In this document: one piece after another, positions 1 through 8,718 of the stretch
Numbering within the stretch: the stretch's first letter is position 1
Layout: the number at the start of each line of letters is the position of its first letter
Assembly: GCF_002434265.1 (NCBI RefSeq)
Contig: NZ_DJJS01000008.1
Location: 293,667-357,666, forward strand
Reading direction: 5' to 3'
Length of the DNA: 64,000 nucleotides
From: Pseudomonas sp. UBA6562
GTDB taxonomy: Bacteria > Pseudomonadota > Gammaproteobacteria > Pseudomonadales > Pseudomonadaceae
The notes under the pieces: generated by a model
Told to the model about the DNA's origin: nothing
What the model saw: the letters and a program-made list of their open reading frames with translations, nothing else
Databases searched by the model: none
Made by a program: the position numbers and the translations under genes

Positions 1-205
1 GATGCCGGCCTACCCCTGGCTTGCGGAAAACACCCTCGACGGCCGCGACACGGCGAAGAAGCTCGAGGTGCTGCGCACCCTCGGCGTGCCGTACAGCGAC
101 GCCGACATCGCCGGCGCCCGCGAGGCGGTCAAGGGCAAGACCGAGATGGACGCACTGGTGGCCTACCTGCAAGGCCTGGGCACCCTGATCAAGAGCAAAC
201 GCTGA
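1..205 (+). CDS. ccoO: cbb3-type cytochrome c oxidase subunit II, C-terminal end (partial)
   Basis: Only the last 67-68 codons of this gene lie in the window; the 5' end is cut off. CcoO is the membrane-anchored monohaem cytochrome c subunit of the high-affinity cbb3 oxidase. The visible tail has the typical CcoO ending: the segment MPAYPWL, then a helical region with EVLRTLGVPY and VAYLQGLGT. The haem motif lies upstream, outside the window. The TGA stop overlaps the ATG of the next gene by one base (TGATG), which fits the usual ccoNOQP operon. The identification rests on this tail plus the neighbours ccoQ and ccoP. Confidence 0.9.
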   Translation, partial: MPAYPWLAENTLDGRDTAKKLEVLRTLGVPYSDADIAGAREAVKGKTEMDALVAYLQGLGTLIKSKR

Positions 206-408
206 TGGATACCGGAATGATTCGTGGCCTGGGCACCCTGGTGGTGCTGGTGGCCTTCGTCGGGCTGGCCCTGTGGGTGTTCAGCCCGCGGCGCAAACGG
301 GATTTCGACGAAGCGACGCAACTGCCGTTCGCCGACGAACCGCCACGCGCCGTCGAGCCTACCCAGGAGAAGGCGCCGAGCCAGGCGCCCAGGAGCAAGC
401 AGCCATGA
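205..408 (+). CDS. ccoQ: cbb3-type oxidase small subunit CcoQ
   Basis: This 67-residue protein has one N-terminal membrane helix (about residues 6-26, GTLVVLVAFVGLALWVF) followed by a short basic stretch (SPRRKRDF) and a polar, proline- and glutamate-rich cytoplasmic tail. That is the usual CcoQ (FixQ) architecture and length. CcoQ is not catalytic; in other bacteria it stabilises the assembled oxidase. It overlaps ccoO by one base and ccoP by four (ATGA), so translation is probably coupled. Confidence 0.92.
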   Translation: MDTGMIRGLGTLVVLVAFVGLALWVFSPRRKRDFDEATQLPFADEPPRAVEPTQEKAPSQAPRSKQP

Positions 409-1376
409 CCACCTTGTGGAGCCTCTACGTCAGCGTACTCACCTTGGGCACCCTGGTCGGCCTGACCTGGCTGCTGCTGTCGACCCGCAAGGGCCAGCGC
501 GAGGACACCACCGAAGACACCGTGGGCCACGCCTTCGACGGCATCGAGGAATACGACAACCCACTGCCCAAGTGGTGGTTCTGGCTGTTCGTCGCCACCC
601 TGGTGTTCGCCGTGGGTTACCTGGTGCTGTATCCGGGGCTGGGCAACTGGCGCGGCATCCTGCCCGGCTACGCCTACCTGGATAACGACAAACGCACCGA
701 ATTCGCCACCGGCGACAGCGGCTGGAGCGGTGTGCACGAGTGGGAGAAGGAGATGGCCCGCGCCAACGCTCGCTTCGGCCCGCTGTACGCCAGGTACGCA
801 GCCATGCCGGTCGAAGCCGTGGCGCAAGACCCCAAGGCCGTGCAGATGGGCGCGCGGCTGTTCGCCTCCAACTGCTCGGTGTGCCACGGCTCCGACGCCA
901 AGGGTGCCTTCGGCTTTCCCAACCTGACCGACGACGTATGGCGCTGGGGCGGCGAGCCCGAGACCATCAAGGCCAGCATCCTGAACGGCCGCCACGGGGT
1001 GATGCCCGGCTGGGCCGCGGTGATCGGCGACCAGGGCGTGGCGGACGTGGCCGCTTTCGTCCTCACCGGGCTCAATGGGCGGCGCCTGCCCGAGGGCGCC
1101 AACGCCGATGCCGACAACGGACAGAAACTGTTCGCCACCAACTGCGTGGCCTGCCACGGCGCCGAGGGCAAAGGCACGCCGATGCTGGGCGCGCCGGACC
1201 TGACCCGCCCTGCGGCGTTCATCTACGGCTCGAGCTTCGCCCAGTTGCAGCAGACCATCCGTTACGGACGCCAAGGACAGATGCCGGCCCAGGCGCAGTT
1301 GCAGGGCAACGACAAGGTGCATGTGCTGGCGGCCTATGTGTACAGCCTGTCGCACCCGCCCAAGGACGGCGAATAA
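405..1376 (+). CDS. ccoP: cbb3-type cytochrome c oxidase subunit III (dihaem)
   Basis: This 323-residue dihaem cytochrome c passes electrons towards the CcoO/CcoN subunits of the cbb3 oxidase. It has membrane helices at about residues 6-26 and 57-78 and then two periplasmic cytochrome c domains, with haem-binding motifs CSVCH at 157-161 and CVACH at 247-251. The ATG at 405 is chosen because it overlaps the ccoQ stop (ATGA) and gives the expected N-terminus MTTLWSLYV; an upstream in-frame extension is out of frame with known CcoP proteins and lies inside ccoQ. It is the last gene of the oxidase operon, followed by about 245 bases before ccoG. Confidence 0.96.
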   Translation: MTTLWSLYVSVLTLGTLVGLTWLLLSTRKGQREDTTEDTVGHAFDGIEEYDNPLPKWWFWLFVATLVFAVGYLVLYPGLGNWRGILPGYAYLDNDKRTEFATGDSGWSGVHEWEKEMARANARFGPLYARYAAMPVEAVAQDPKAVQMGARLFASNCSVCHGSDAKGAFGFPNLTDDVWRWGGEPETIKASILNGRHGVMPGWAAVIGDQGVADVAAFVLTGLNGRRLPEGANADADNGQKLFATNCVACHGAEGKGTPMLGAPDLTRPAAFIYGSSFAQLQQTIRYGRQGQMPAQAQLQGNDKVHVLAAYVYSLSHPPKDGE

Positions 1377-1431
1377 GAGGCTCACGGAGCACCGGTCGAA
1401 CGCTGCCGGGAAGACGTCATCAGCAGGTGAT

Positions 1432-1445
1432 CTGACCTGGGTCAA
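1432..1445 (+). promoter_or_regulatory. degenerate Anr/FNR-like box upstream of ccoG
   Basis: CTGAC-CTGG-GTCAA fits the TTGAT-N4-ATCAA pattern in spacing, with three changed outer or inner bases. It contains the perfect palindrome TGACCTGGGTCA (1433-1444). It lies about 180 bases before the ccoG start, between the oxidase and the assembly operons. Anr is encoded nearby, so regulation by oxygen is plausible, but the match is much weaker than the one before hemN. The rest of the 1377-1622 gap shows nothing I could name. Confidence 0.4.
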
Positions 1446-1622
1446 TTGACATTCGGCCATATCACGTTAAATGGCCATCCCCAATGCGGCCTAAGGTCGC
1501 AGTGCCGTCCCGGGCGGCTGGCACGGGCGTATCATCCGGCTCGGGGCCAAGCCCCCAGCGATACCGACCGCGGCCGGCATGGATCCGCCGCGGCACTTTC
1601 TCCACCGCCGTGGGACATGATG

Positions 1623-3035
1623 ATGAGCAAACAGATTCCAGTACAGGACGTTACCCCACCTGCCCAGGGGATGGTTTCCGTCGACCTCTACGCCGCACGC
1701 AAGAACATCTACACCAAAGCCTTCACCGGCCTGTTCCGCCGCGTGCGCATGGTCGCCGGCGCCGCGCTCTTCCTGCTGTATTTCGGCACCGTGTGGCTCA
1801 ACTGGGGCGGCCATCAGGCGGTGTGGTGGAACCTGCCGGAGCGCAAGTTCTACATTTTCGGCACCACCATCTGGCCGCAGGACTTCATCCTGCTCTCGGG
1901 CATCCTCATCGTCGCCGCCTTCGGCCTGTTCTTCATTACTGTGTATGCCGGCCGGGTCTGGTGCGGCTACACCTGCCCGCAAAGCGTGTGGACCTGGATC
2001 TTCATGTGGTGCGAGAAGGTCACCGAAGGCGACCGCAACCAGCGCATCAAACTCGACAAGGCGCCGATGAGCGCCAACAAATTCGTACGCAAGGCCGCCA
2101 AGCACAGCCTGTGGCTGCTGATCGGCTTCCTCACCGGGCTGACCTTCGTCGGCTACTTTTCGCCGATCCGCGACCTGGTATTCGAGCTGTTCACCGGCCA
2201 GGCCGACGGCTGGGCGTACTTCTGGGTCGGCTTCTTCACCCTGGCCACCTACGGCAACGCCGGCTGGCTGCGCGAACAGGTGTGCGTGCACATGTGCCCC
2301 TACTCGCGCTTCCAGAGCGTGATGTTCGACAAGGACACCCTGATCGTGTCCTACGACCCGCGCCGAGGCGAGGCCCGTGGCGCGCGCAAGAAGGACACCG
2401 ACTACAAGGCCAAGGGCCTGGGCGACTGCATCGACTGCACTCTCTGCGTGCAGGTCTGCCCCACCGGCATCGACATCCGCGACGGTTTGCAGATCGACTG
2501 CATCGGCTGCGCCGCCTGCATCGACGCCTGCGACACGGTGATGGACAAGATGCAGTACCCGCGCGGCCTGATCAGCTACACCACCGAACACAACCTGTCC
2601 GGGCAGAAGACCCGCATGGTGCGGCCGCGCCTGATCGGCTATGCGCTGGTACTGCTGGCGATGCTCGCAGCGCTCGCCACCGCCTTCGCCTTGCGCCCGC
2701 TGGTGGGCCTGGACGTCAGCAAGGACCGCGTACTGTACCGCGAGAACGCCGAAGGCCGGATCGAAAACGTCTACAGCCTCAAGGTGATGAACAAGGACCA
2801 GCGCGACCACGTCTACGTGCTCGACGCCAGCGGCCTGCCCGACCTGCGCCTGGACGGCCGGCGTGAGATCGCCGTAGCGGCCGGCGACATCGTCAGCCTG
2901 CCGGTGCAGCTGTCGGTCGCGCCCGAAGCGCTGCCCTCGACCACCAACCCAATCACCTTCACCTTGCGCAGCGCCGATGACGACGATGCCCAGGTGCAGG
3001 CCCAGAGCCGTTTCATCGGCCCCGCCATCCGCTAA
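1623..3035 (+). CDS. ccoG: cytochrome c oxidase assembly protein CcoG (FixG family, polyferredoxin)
   Basis: This 470-residue inner-membrane polyferredoxin is needed for cbb3 oxidase maturation; work on the family describes it as a cupric reductase that supplies Cu(I). There are hydrophobic helices near residues 40-60, 85-110, 160-180, 195-215 and 340-360. Two ferredoxin-type [4Fe-4S] motifs follow: Cys269, 272, 275, 279 and Cys293, 296, 299, 303. An FixG-type immunoglobulin-like domain makes up the C-terminus. Three successive ATGs occur at 1617, 1620 and 1623; the last is preferred because a GGGA stretch lies about seven bases upstream. It is the first gene of ccoGHIS. Confidence 0.95.
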   Translation: MSKQIPVQDVTPPAQGMVSVDLYAARKNIYTKAFTGLFRRVRMVAGAALFLLYFGTVWLNWGGHQAVWWNLPERKFYIFGTTIWPQDFILLSGILIVAAFGLFFITVYAGRVWCGYTCPQSVWTWIFMWCEKVTEGDRNQRIKLDKAPMSANKFVRKAAKHSLWLLIGFLTGLTFVGYFSPIRDLVFELFTGQADGWAYFWVGFFTLATYGNAGWLREQVCVHMCPYSRFQSVMFDKDTLIVSYDPRRGEARGARKKDTDYKAKGLGDCIDCTLCVQVCPTGIDIRDGLQIDCIGCAACIDACDTVMDKMQYPRGLISYTTEHNLSGQKTRMVRPRLIGYALVLLAMLAALATAFALRPLVGLDVSKDRVLYRENAEGRIENVYSLKVMNKDQRDHVYVLDASGLPDLRLDGRREIAVAAGDIVSLPVQLSVAPEALPSTTNPITFTLRSADDDDAQVQAQSRFIGPAIR

Positions 3036-3046
3036 GGGAAACCGCC

Positions 3047-3574
3047 ATGCCCGTTACTGCCAGCAGCCCCTGGTACAAGCACCTCTGGCCCTGGATCCTG
3101 ATCGGCATCCTGACCTGCTCGGTGTGCCTGAGCCTGACCATGGTCGCCATTGCGGTGCGCAACCCGGACAACCTGGTCAACGACAACTACTACGAGGCCG
3201 GCAAGGGCATCAACCGCTCGCTCGACCGCGAACTGCTGGCGCAATCGCTGGGGTTGAAGGCCAGCCTCTACCTGGACGAGCTGACGGGCGAGGTGGAACT
3301 GCGCCTCGAAGGCCGCAGCGAGCCGGCCAGCCTGGCGCTGAACCTGATCTCGCCCACCCAACCTAGCCGCGACCGCAAGGTGCTGCTCAACCGCGCAGGG
3401 CCGGGCCGTTACCTGGGCCAACTGGACGACAAGGTTGAGGGCCGGCGCTTCGTCGAGCTGCTGGGCGAAGAAAAAGGCCAGGTATGGCGGCTGTTCGAGG
3501 AAGAGAACGTGACGCACGGCACGCGTCTGGAGCTGGGCGACGAGGCGTTGCTCGGAGCCGAGCGGCAGCCATGA
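3047..3574 (+). CDS. ccoH: cbb3 oxidase assembly protein CcoH (FixH family)
   Basis: This 175-residue protein has one membrane helix near the N-terminus (about residues 12-36, WPWILIGILTCSVCLSLTMV) and a periplasmic domain with the conserved segment NDNYYEAGKGIN. That is the FixH/CcoH pattern. In other organisms CcoH is required for assembly or stability of the cbb3 complex, but it has no known enzymatic activity. It begins 11 bases after ccoG, and its stop overlaps the ccoI start (ATGA), which indicates co-translation. Confidence 0.92.
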   Translation: MPVTASSPWYKHLWPWILIGILTCSVCLSLTMVAIAVRNPDNLVNDNYYEAGKGINRSLDRELLAQSLGLKASLYLDELTGEVELRLEGRSEPASLALNLISPTQPSRDRKVLLNRAGPGRYLGQLDDKVEGRRFVELLGEEKGQVWRLFEEENVTHGTRLELGDEALLGAERQP

Positions 3575-6024
3575 GCCCACCCTGCCCTTGCTACCACTGC
3601 GCCCTGCCGGTGCCGGCCGGCACTGCTTTCAAGGCCATGGTGCTGGGCCAGGCGCGTGCGTTCTGCTGCCCAGGCTGCCAGGCAGTGGCCGAATCGATCG
3701 TCGCCGGGGGGCTGGAACACTATTACCGGCACCGCAGCGAAACCAGCGCCAACCCCGCAGACCTGCCCCAGCCGCTGCAGGACGAACTGCGCCTGTTCGA
3801 CCGCAGCGACGTACAGCGCGGGTTCGTGCGCGAGGACGGCGATTGCAGCGAAACCACCTTGATGGTCGAGGGCATCAGTTGCGCGGCCTGTGGGTGGCTG
3901 ATCGAAAAGCATCTGCGTAATCTGCCAGGCGTCGAGAACGCTCAGTTGAACCTTTCCAGCCACCGCCTGACGCTGCGCTGGTCAGCCCAGGCCCTGCCCC
4001 TGTCACGGCTGCTGGCCGAGCTGCGGCGCATCGGCTATGCCGCCCATCCCTATCGACCCGACCAGGCCAGCGAGCGTTTGGCGTCGGAAAACCGCAGCGC
4101 CCTGCGCCGCTTGGGCGTGGCGGGGCTGCTGTGGTTCCAGGCGATGATGGCGACCATGGCCACCTGGCCGGAATTCAATGTCGACCTGTCGCCCGAATTG
4201 CACACCATCCTGCGCTGGGTGGCGCTGTTTCTGACCATCCCCATCGTCTTCTACAGCTGCGCGCCCTTGTTCAAAGGCGCCGCCCGCGACCTGCGCACGC
4301 GCCATCTGAGCATGGACGTATCGGTGTCGCTGGCCATCGGCCTGGCATTCCTCGCGGGCATCTGGACGGCCGTCACCGGGCATGGCGAGCTGTATTTCGA
4401 CACGGTCGGCATGTTCGCCCTGTTCCTGCTCACCGGTCGTTACCTGGAGCGCCGCGCCCGGCAACGCACCGCGGCGGCCACGGCGCAACTGGTCAACCTG
4501 CTGCCGGCCTCGTGCCTGCGTCTGGACGCAAACGGGCATGCCGAGCGCATCCTGCTCGGCGAGCTGGAGGTCGGCGATCGCGTGCAGGTGCCGCCGGGCG
4601 CGGTGATTCCAGCCGACGGGCGTATCGTCGAAGGCCGCTCGAGCATCGACGAGTCGCTGCTCACCGGCGAATACCTGCCCCTGGCGCGCCGGCAAGGGGA
4701 CCGGGTCACGGGCGGCACGCTGAACGTCGAAAGCCCTTTGGCCATAGAGGTCGAAACCCTGGGTCCGGCCAGTCGCCTGTCGGCCATCGTCCGCCTGCTG
4801 GAGCGCGCGCAAACGGAGAAGCCGCGCCTGGGGCGCATCGCCGATCGCGCGGCCCAGGTGTTTCTGCTCTGCTCGCTGGTCGCAGCCGTGGTGGTCGGCG
4901 CCGTGTGGTGGCAACTGGACCCGACGCGGGCCTTCTGGATCGTCCTGGCGATGCTGGTGGCCACCTGCCCATGCGCGTTGTCGCTGGCCACGCCCACGGC
5001 GCTCACGGCCGCAACCGGCACGCTGCACAAGCTCGGCGTGCTGGTGACCCGCGGCCATGTGCTGGAAGGCTTGAACCAGATCGACACGGTAGTGTTCGAC
5101 AAGACCGGCACGCTGACCGAAGGCCGCCTGACCTTGCGCGCCGTCCAGCCGCTGGCGGAGCTGAACGCCGACCGATGCCTGGCCTTGGCCGCCGCCCTGG
5201 AAACCCGTTCCGAGCACCCCATCGCCCGGGCTTTCGGCCGCGCCGCGCAGCCTGCCGATGCGGTACGCGCCACACCAGGACTGGGGTTGCAGGGCCAGGT
5301 GCAGGCGCGGCGGTTGCGCATCGGCCAGGCCGCGTTCGTCTGCGCCTTGAGTGGCGCCGACGTGCCGGCGACTCCTACATCCAGCGGGCAATGGCTGTTG
5401 TTGGGCGATCAGAACGGGCCGCTGGCCTGGTTCGGTCTGGACGACCGCCTGCGTGCCGACGCCCCAGCCTTGGTCGCCGCCTGTAAAGCCCGTGGCTGGC
5501 GCACCCTGCTGCTGTCGGGCGACAGCTCACCGATGGTGCTGGAAGTGGCCGAGCAGCTGGGGCTCGACCAGGCCCAGGGCGGCCTGCGTCCGGACGACAA
5601 GCTGGCACGGGTCAAAGCCCTGCAAGCCCAAGGGCACAAAGTGCTGATGCTGGGCGACGGGGTCAACGACGTGCCGGTGCTGGCCGCCGCCGACGTGAGC
5701 GTCGCCATGGGCAGCGCCACGGACCTGGCCAAGACCAGCGCCGACGCTGTGCTGCTGAGCAATCGTCTGCAAGCGCTGGTGGACACCTTCGATCTGGCTC
5801 GACGCACACGCCGCAATATCCTGCAAAACCTGTTGTGGGCGACGCTGTACAACGGCCTGATGCTACCCTTTGCGGCGTTGGGCTGGATCACGCCCGTGTG
5901 GGCGGCCATCGGCATGTCGGTCAGTTCGCTGATCGTGGTGCTCAATGCCTTGCGCCTGACCCGGCTGAAGCCTTCGCCTACGGGCGGTGAGTCCAGGCCA
6001 TGCCTGGTCGGAGCGCAGCCGTGA
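3571..6024 (+). CDS. ccoI: copper-exporting P1B-type ATPase for cbb3 assembly
   Basis: This 817-residue ATPase is of the CcoI/FixI (CopA2) type, which moves Cu(I) across the inner membrane for metallation of the cbb3 oxidase. An N-terminal cysteine cluster (C5, C7, C10 and CCPGC at 32-36) precedes a heavy-metal-associated domain with CAAC at 104-107. The membrane CPC motif is at 466-468, the phosphorylated Asp of DKTGT at 510, a SEHP motif follows it, and the GDGVND hinge is at 695-700. The ATG at 3571 overlaps the ccoH stop. The N-terminal zinc-ribbon-like region and the operon context separate it from detoxifying CopA1. Confidence 0.95.
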   Translation: MSPPCPCYHCALPVPAGTAFKAMVLGQARAFCCPGCQAVAESIVAGGLEHYYRHRSETSANPADLPQPLQDELRLFDRSDVQRGFVREDGDCSETTLMVEGISCAACGWLIEKHLRNLPGVENAQLNLSSHRLTLRWSAQALPLSRLLAELRRIGYAAHPYRPDQASERLASENRSALRRLGVAGLLWFQAMMATMATWPEFNVDLSPELHTILRWVALFLTIPIVFYSCAPLFKGAARDLRTRHLSMDVSVSLAIGLAFLAGIWTAVTGHGELYFDTVGMFALFLLTGRYLERRARQRTAAATAQLVNLLPASCLRLDANGHAERILLGELEVGDRVQVPPGAVIPADGRIVEGRSSIDESLLTGEYLPLARRQGDRVTGGTLNVESPLAIEVETLGPASRLSAIVRLLERAQTEKPRLGRIADRAAQVFLLCSLVAAVVVGAVWWQLDPTRAFWIVLAMLVATCPCALSLATPTALTAATGTLHKLGVLVTRGHVLEGLNQIDTVVFDKTGTLTEGRLTLRAVQPLAELNADRCLALAAALETRSEHPIARAFGRAAQPADAVRATPGLGLQGQVQARRLRIGQAAFVCALSGADVPATPTSSGQWLLLGDQNGPLAWFGLDDRLRADAPALVAACKARGWRTLLLSGDSSPMVLEVAEQLGLDQAQGGLRPDDKLARVKALQAQGHKVLMLGDGVNDVPVLAAADVSVAMGSATDLAKTSADAVLLSNRLQALVDTFDLARRTRRNILQNLLWATLYNGLMLPFAALGWITPVWAAIGMSVSSLIVVLNALRLTRLKPSPTGGESRPCLVGAQP

Positions 6025-6064
6025 AGCGTGCCGCCGCCTTTCTTCCACGCCGAGCGTTCTAACC

Positions 6065-6274
6065 ATGCCTGCCTTGTACATCATGATTCCCGCCGCCTTG
6101 CTGATCGTCGGCGTGGCCGTCTACATCTTCTTCTGGGCGGTGGACAGCGGTCAGTACGACGACCTCGACAGCCCGGCGCACAGCATCCTGTTCGACGACC
6201 AGGACCCGGCGCACCAAGCTGCGATCAAATCCGACCCCATCGAGCGGCGCGACACGGGCAAAGCCGATGGCTGA
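6065..6274 (+). CDS. ccoS: cbb3-type cytochrome oxidase assembly protein CcoS
   Basis: This 69-residue protein has a single N-terminal membrane helix (about residues 5-26, YIMIPAALLIVGVAVYIFFW) followed by a short acidic, Asp-rich cytoplasmic tail (SGQYDDLDSPAHSIL). The AVDSGQYDDL segment is the hallmark of CcoS (FixS). It is needed for insertion of cofactors into CcoN in Rhodobacter. It follows ccoI after 40 bases, and its end overlaps the next gene by 8 bases. Confidence 0.93.
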   Translation: MPALYIMIPAALLIVGVAVYIFFWAVDSGQYDDLDSPAHSILFDDQDPAHQAAIKSDPIERRDTGKADG

Positions 6275-6950
6275 CCTGCTGCCGCTGCTCGGCTCTGCAC
6301 TGGTGCTCGGCCTGCTCGGGGGCGGCCACTGCCTGGGCATGTGTGGCGGGCTGATGGGCGCGTTGACCCTGGCCATCCCCGCCGAACAACGCAATCGCCG
6401 CCTGCGTCTACTGGTCGCCTACAACCTGGGCCGGGTGCTGAGCTACGCCGCTGCCGGCCTGGTGCTGGGCCTGGCCGGCTGGGCCGTGGCGAGCACGCCG
6501 CTGGCCTTGGGCATGCGCGTGCTGGCGGCGGCGCTGCTGATCGCCATGGGCCTGTACCTGGCCGGCTGGTGGAGTGGGCTGACCCGCGTGGAAGGGTTGG
6601 GGCGCGGCCTCTGGCGACGTCTACAACCCCTGGCCACGCGCCTGCTGCCGGTGTCGAGCCTGCCGCGTGCTCTGCTGCTGGGCGCGTTGTGGGGCTGGCT
6701 GCCGTGCGGGCTGGTGTACAGCACCCTGCTCTGGGCCGCGAGCCAGGGCGATGCCGGCCACAGCGCGGTGCTGATGTTGGCCTTCGGCATCGGCACCTGG
6801 CCCGTACTGCTGGCCACAGGGCTTGCCGCCGAGCGCGTCACAGCGTTGCTGCACCGACGCAGCGTGCGCCGGGCGGGCGGGCTACTGGTGATGCTGTTCG
6901 GCCTGTGGACCTTGCCGGGGCCGCACCAGCATTGGCTCATGGGCCACTGA
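6267..6950 (+). CDS. TauE/SafE (DsbD-like) family membrane protein of the cco assembly operon
   Basis: This 227-residue polytopic protein has about six hydrophobic helices and conserved motifs of the urease-accessory/DsbD-related transporter fold: GGGHCLGMCGGLMGA near residues 19-33 and GWLPCGLVYS near 143-152. The paired cysteines (C22, C26 and C147) resemble the thiol positions of CcdA/DsbD-type proteins. Databases usually label such proteins sulfite exporter TauE/SafE. Its 8-base overlap with ccoS suggests a job in oxidase maturation, for example metal or thiol handling, rather than sulfite export. That role is inference; the membrane family assignment is firmer. Confidence 0.85.
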   Translation: MADLLPLLGSALVLGLLGGGHCLGMCGGLMGALTLAIPAEQRNRRLRLLVAYNLGRVLSYAAAGLVLGLAGWAVASTPLALGMRVLAAALLIAMGLYLAGWWSGLTRVEGLGRGLWRRLQPLATRLLPVSSLPRALLLGALWGWLPCGLVYSTLLWAASQGDAGHSAVLMLAFGIGTWPVLLATGLAAERVTALLHRRSVRRAGGLLVMLFGLWTLPGPHQHWLMGH

Positions 6951-6979
6951 GCGGCGCGCCCATGCGACCGATTTGGCCG

Positions 6980-6993
6980 TTGATGCAAATCAA
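6980..6993 (+). promoter_or_regulatory. perfect Anr/FNR box upstream of hemN
   Basis: TTGATGCAAATCAA matches the TTGAT-N4-ATCAA consensus exactly. It lies 63 bases before the hemN ATG, leaving room for a promoter activated from about -40. Anr control of hemN is established in P. aeruginosa, and anr itself is encoded just downstream. Confidence 0.9.
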
Positions 6994-7055
6994 CATGGCC
7001 GCCTGAGCGCCCCCCTAGACTGCGGCCCATGCTGCTTTGTCCAGGGACTGCCCAC

Positions 7056-8438
7056 ATGCTCGACGATCTGCGTTGGGACACCGATCTGATCCGCCGCTAC
7101 GACCTCAGCGGCCCACGTTACACCTCCTACCCCACCGCCCTGCAACTGCACAGCGAAGTAGGCTCGTTCGACCTGCTGCACGCGCTACGCGAAAGCCGCC
7201 GCGCGGTGCGCCCATTGTCGCTCTACGTGCACGTGCCGTTCTGCGCCAACATCTGCTATTACTGCGCCTGCAACAAGGTCATCACCAAGGACCGCGCCCG
7301 CGCCCAGCCTTACCTGCAACGCCTGGAACAGGAAATCCAGCTGATCGCCTGCCACCTCGACGGCCGCCAGACCGTCGAGCAGTTGCACTTGGGCGGCGGC
7401 ACGCCGACCTTTCTCAGCCATGTGGAGCTGCGCCAATTGATGGGCGCGCTGCGCCGGCACTTCACCCTGCTCGACGACGATTCCGGCGACTACGGCATCG
7501 AACTCGACCCGCGCGAAGCCGACTGGTCGACCATGGGCCTGCTCCGTGAGCTGGGTTTCAACCGCGTGAGCCTGGGCGTGCAAGACCTGGACCCTGCCGT
7601 GCAGCGGGCCATCAACCGCCTGCAAAGCCTGGAGCAGACCCGCACCTTGATCGAAGCAGCGCGCACCTTGCAATTCCGCTCGGTCAACCTCGACCTGATC
7701 TATGGCCTGCCCAAACAGACCCCGGAAGGTTTCGCCCGCACCGTGGAGGAGATCATCCACCTGCAGCCCGACCGCCTCTCGGTCTTCAACTACGCGCACC
7801 TGCCCGAGCGTTTCATGCCGCAACGGCGCATCGACGGCAGCGACCTGCCCGCCCCTGCAGCCAAGCTGGAGATGCTGCGCAACACCATCGAGCAATTGAC
7901 CCACGCAGGTTACCGTTACATCGGCATGGACCATTTCGCCCTGCCCGACGACGAACTGGCCATCGCCCAGGAGGAAGGCACCCTGCAACGCAATTTCCAG
8001 GGTTACACCACCCACGGCCATTGCGATCTCGTGGGCCTCGGCGTTTCGGCGATCAGCCAGATCGGCGACCTCTACAGCCAGAACAGCAGTGATCTGGCCA
8101 CCTACCAGCAGAGCTTGTCGGGCGCCCAGCTCGCGACCCAGCGGGGCCTGGTATGCAACCGCGACGATCGCATTCGGCGCGCAGTGATCCAGCGACTGAT
8201 CTGCCATTTCGAATTGGCTTTCGAGCCGATCGAACAGGCCTTCGCCATCGATTTCCGCGGCTATTTCAGTGCCGAATGGCCAGCACTGCAAGGCTTGCAG
8301 CGCGACGGCCTGATCACCCTCGACGGCCAAGGCATTCGCGTGCTGCCGGCAGGCCGCTTGCTGGTGCGGTCGGTGTGCATGGTCTTCGACGCCTACTTGG
8401 CCCAACACGCGCAGCAACGGTTTTCGCGCGTCATTTGA
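7056..8438 (+). CDS. hemN: oxygen-independent coproporphyrinogen III dehydrogenase
   Basis: This 460-residue radical SAM enzyme converts coproporphyrinogen III to protoporphyrinogen IX without oxygen, in the cytoplasm. The radical SAM cluster motif CxxxCxxC is Cys63, 67 and 70 within HVPFCANICYYCACNK, matching E. coli HemN (62, 66, 69) almost exactly. The downstream glycine-rich motif LGGGTPTFLS and the C-terminal HemN domain are present. The ATG at 7056 is chosen over an in-frame ATG 27 bases upstream because MLDDLRWDTDLIRRYDL matches the family N-terminus and a purine-rich site (CAGGGA) sits just before it. A perfect Anr box upstream predicts induction under low oxygen. Confidence 0.96.
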   Translation: MLDDLRWDTDLIRRYDLSGPRYTSYPTALQLHSEVGSFDLLHALRESRRAVRPLSLYVHVPFCANICYYCACNKVITKDRARAQPYLQRLEQEIQLIACHLDGRQTVEQLHLGGGTPTFLSHVELRQLMGALRRHFTLLDDDSGDYGIELDPREADWSTMGLLRELGFNRVSLGVQDLDPAVQRAINRLQSLEQTRTLIEAARTLQFRSVNLDLIYGLPKQTPEGFARTVEEIIHLQPDRLSVFNYAHLPERFMPQRRIDGSDLPAPAAKLEMLRNTIEQLTHAGYRYIGMDHFALPDDELAIAQEEGTLQRNFQGYTTHGHCDLVGLGVSAISQIGDLYSQNSSDLATYQQSLSGAQLATQRGLVCNRDDRIRRAVIQRLICHFELAFEPIEQAFAIDFRGYFSAEWPALQGLQRDGLITLDGQGIRVLPAGRLLVRSVCMVFDAYLAQHAQQRFSRVI

Positions 8439-8668
8439 CCTATCCTGCAAGCACCAAGGCTTGTACGAAAAGTCTCAAGTCCTAAAGAGGAAATGGTCTT
8501 TTTCGGTCTAGTTTCATCGCCGTCGAAGCATCCATTCGAATCGGGTCTGGCGGGCATGGACAGCCTGCCATGGGGCTTACAGAGGGAAACACCATCCATC
8601 CAGGCACCTACCGGTGCCGACCAAGCCGCGGTGCGCGACCACTGTACCGGCTGGCTACCGCACACCCT

Positions 8669-8683
8669 GTAAGGTACCCTTAC
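8669..8683. promoter_or_regulatory. 15-bp inverted repeat upstream of anr
   Basis: GTAAGG-TAC-CCTTAC is a perfect 6-bp inverted repeat with a 3-base centre. It ends 35 bases before the anr start codon, within a 280-base gap between hemN and anr that otherwise shows no gene. It may be an operator or a hairpin in the anr leader; no regulator is identified. Confidence 0.35.
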
Positions 8684-8718
8684 GGCTTATGTGTGCTTTT
8701 CCACAAGGATCGAAAGAA

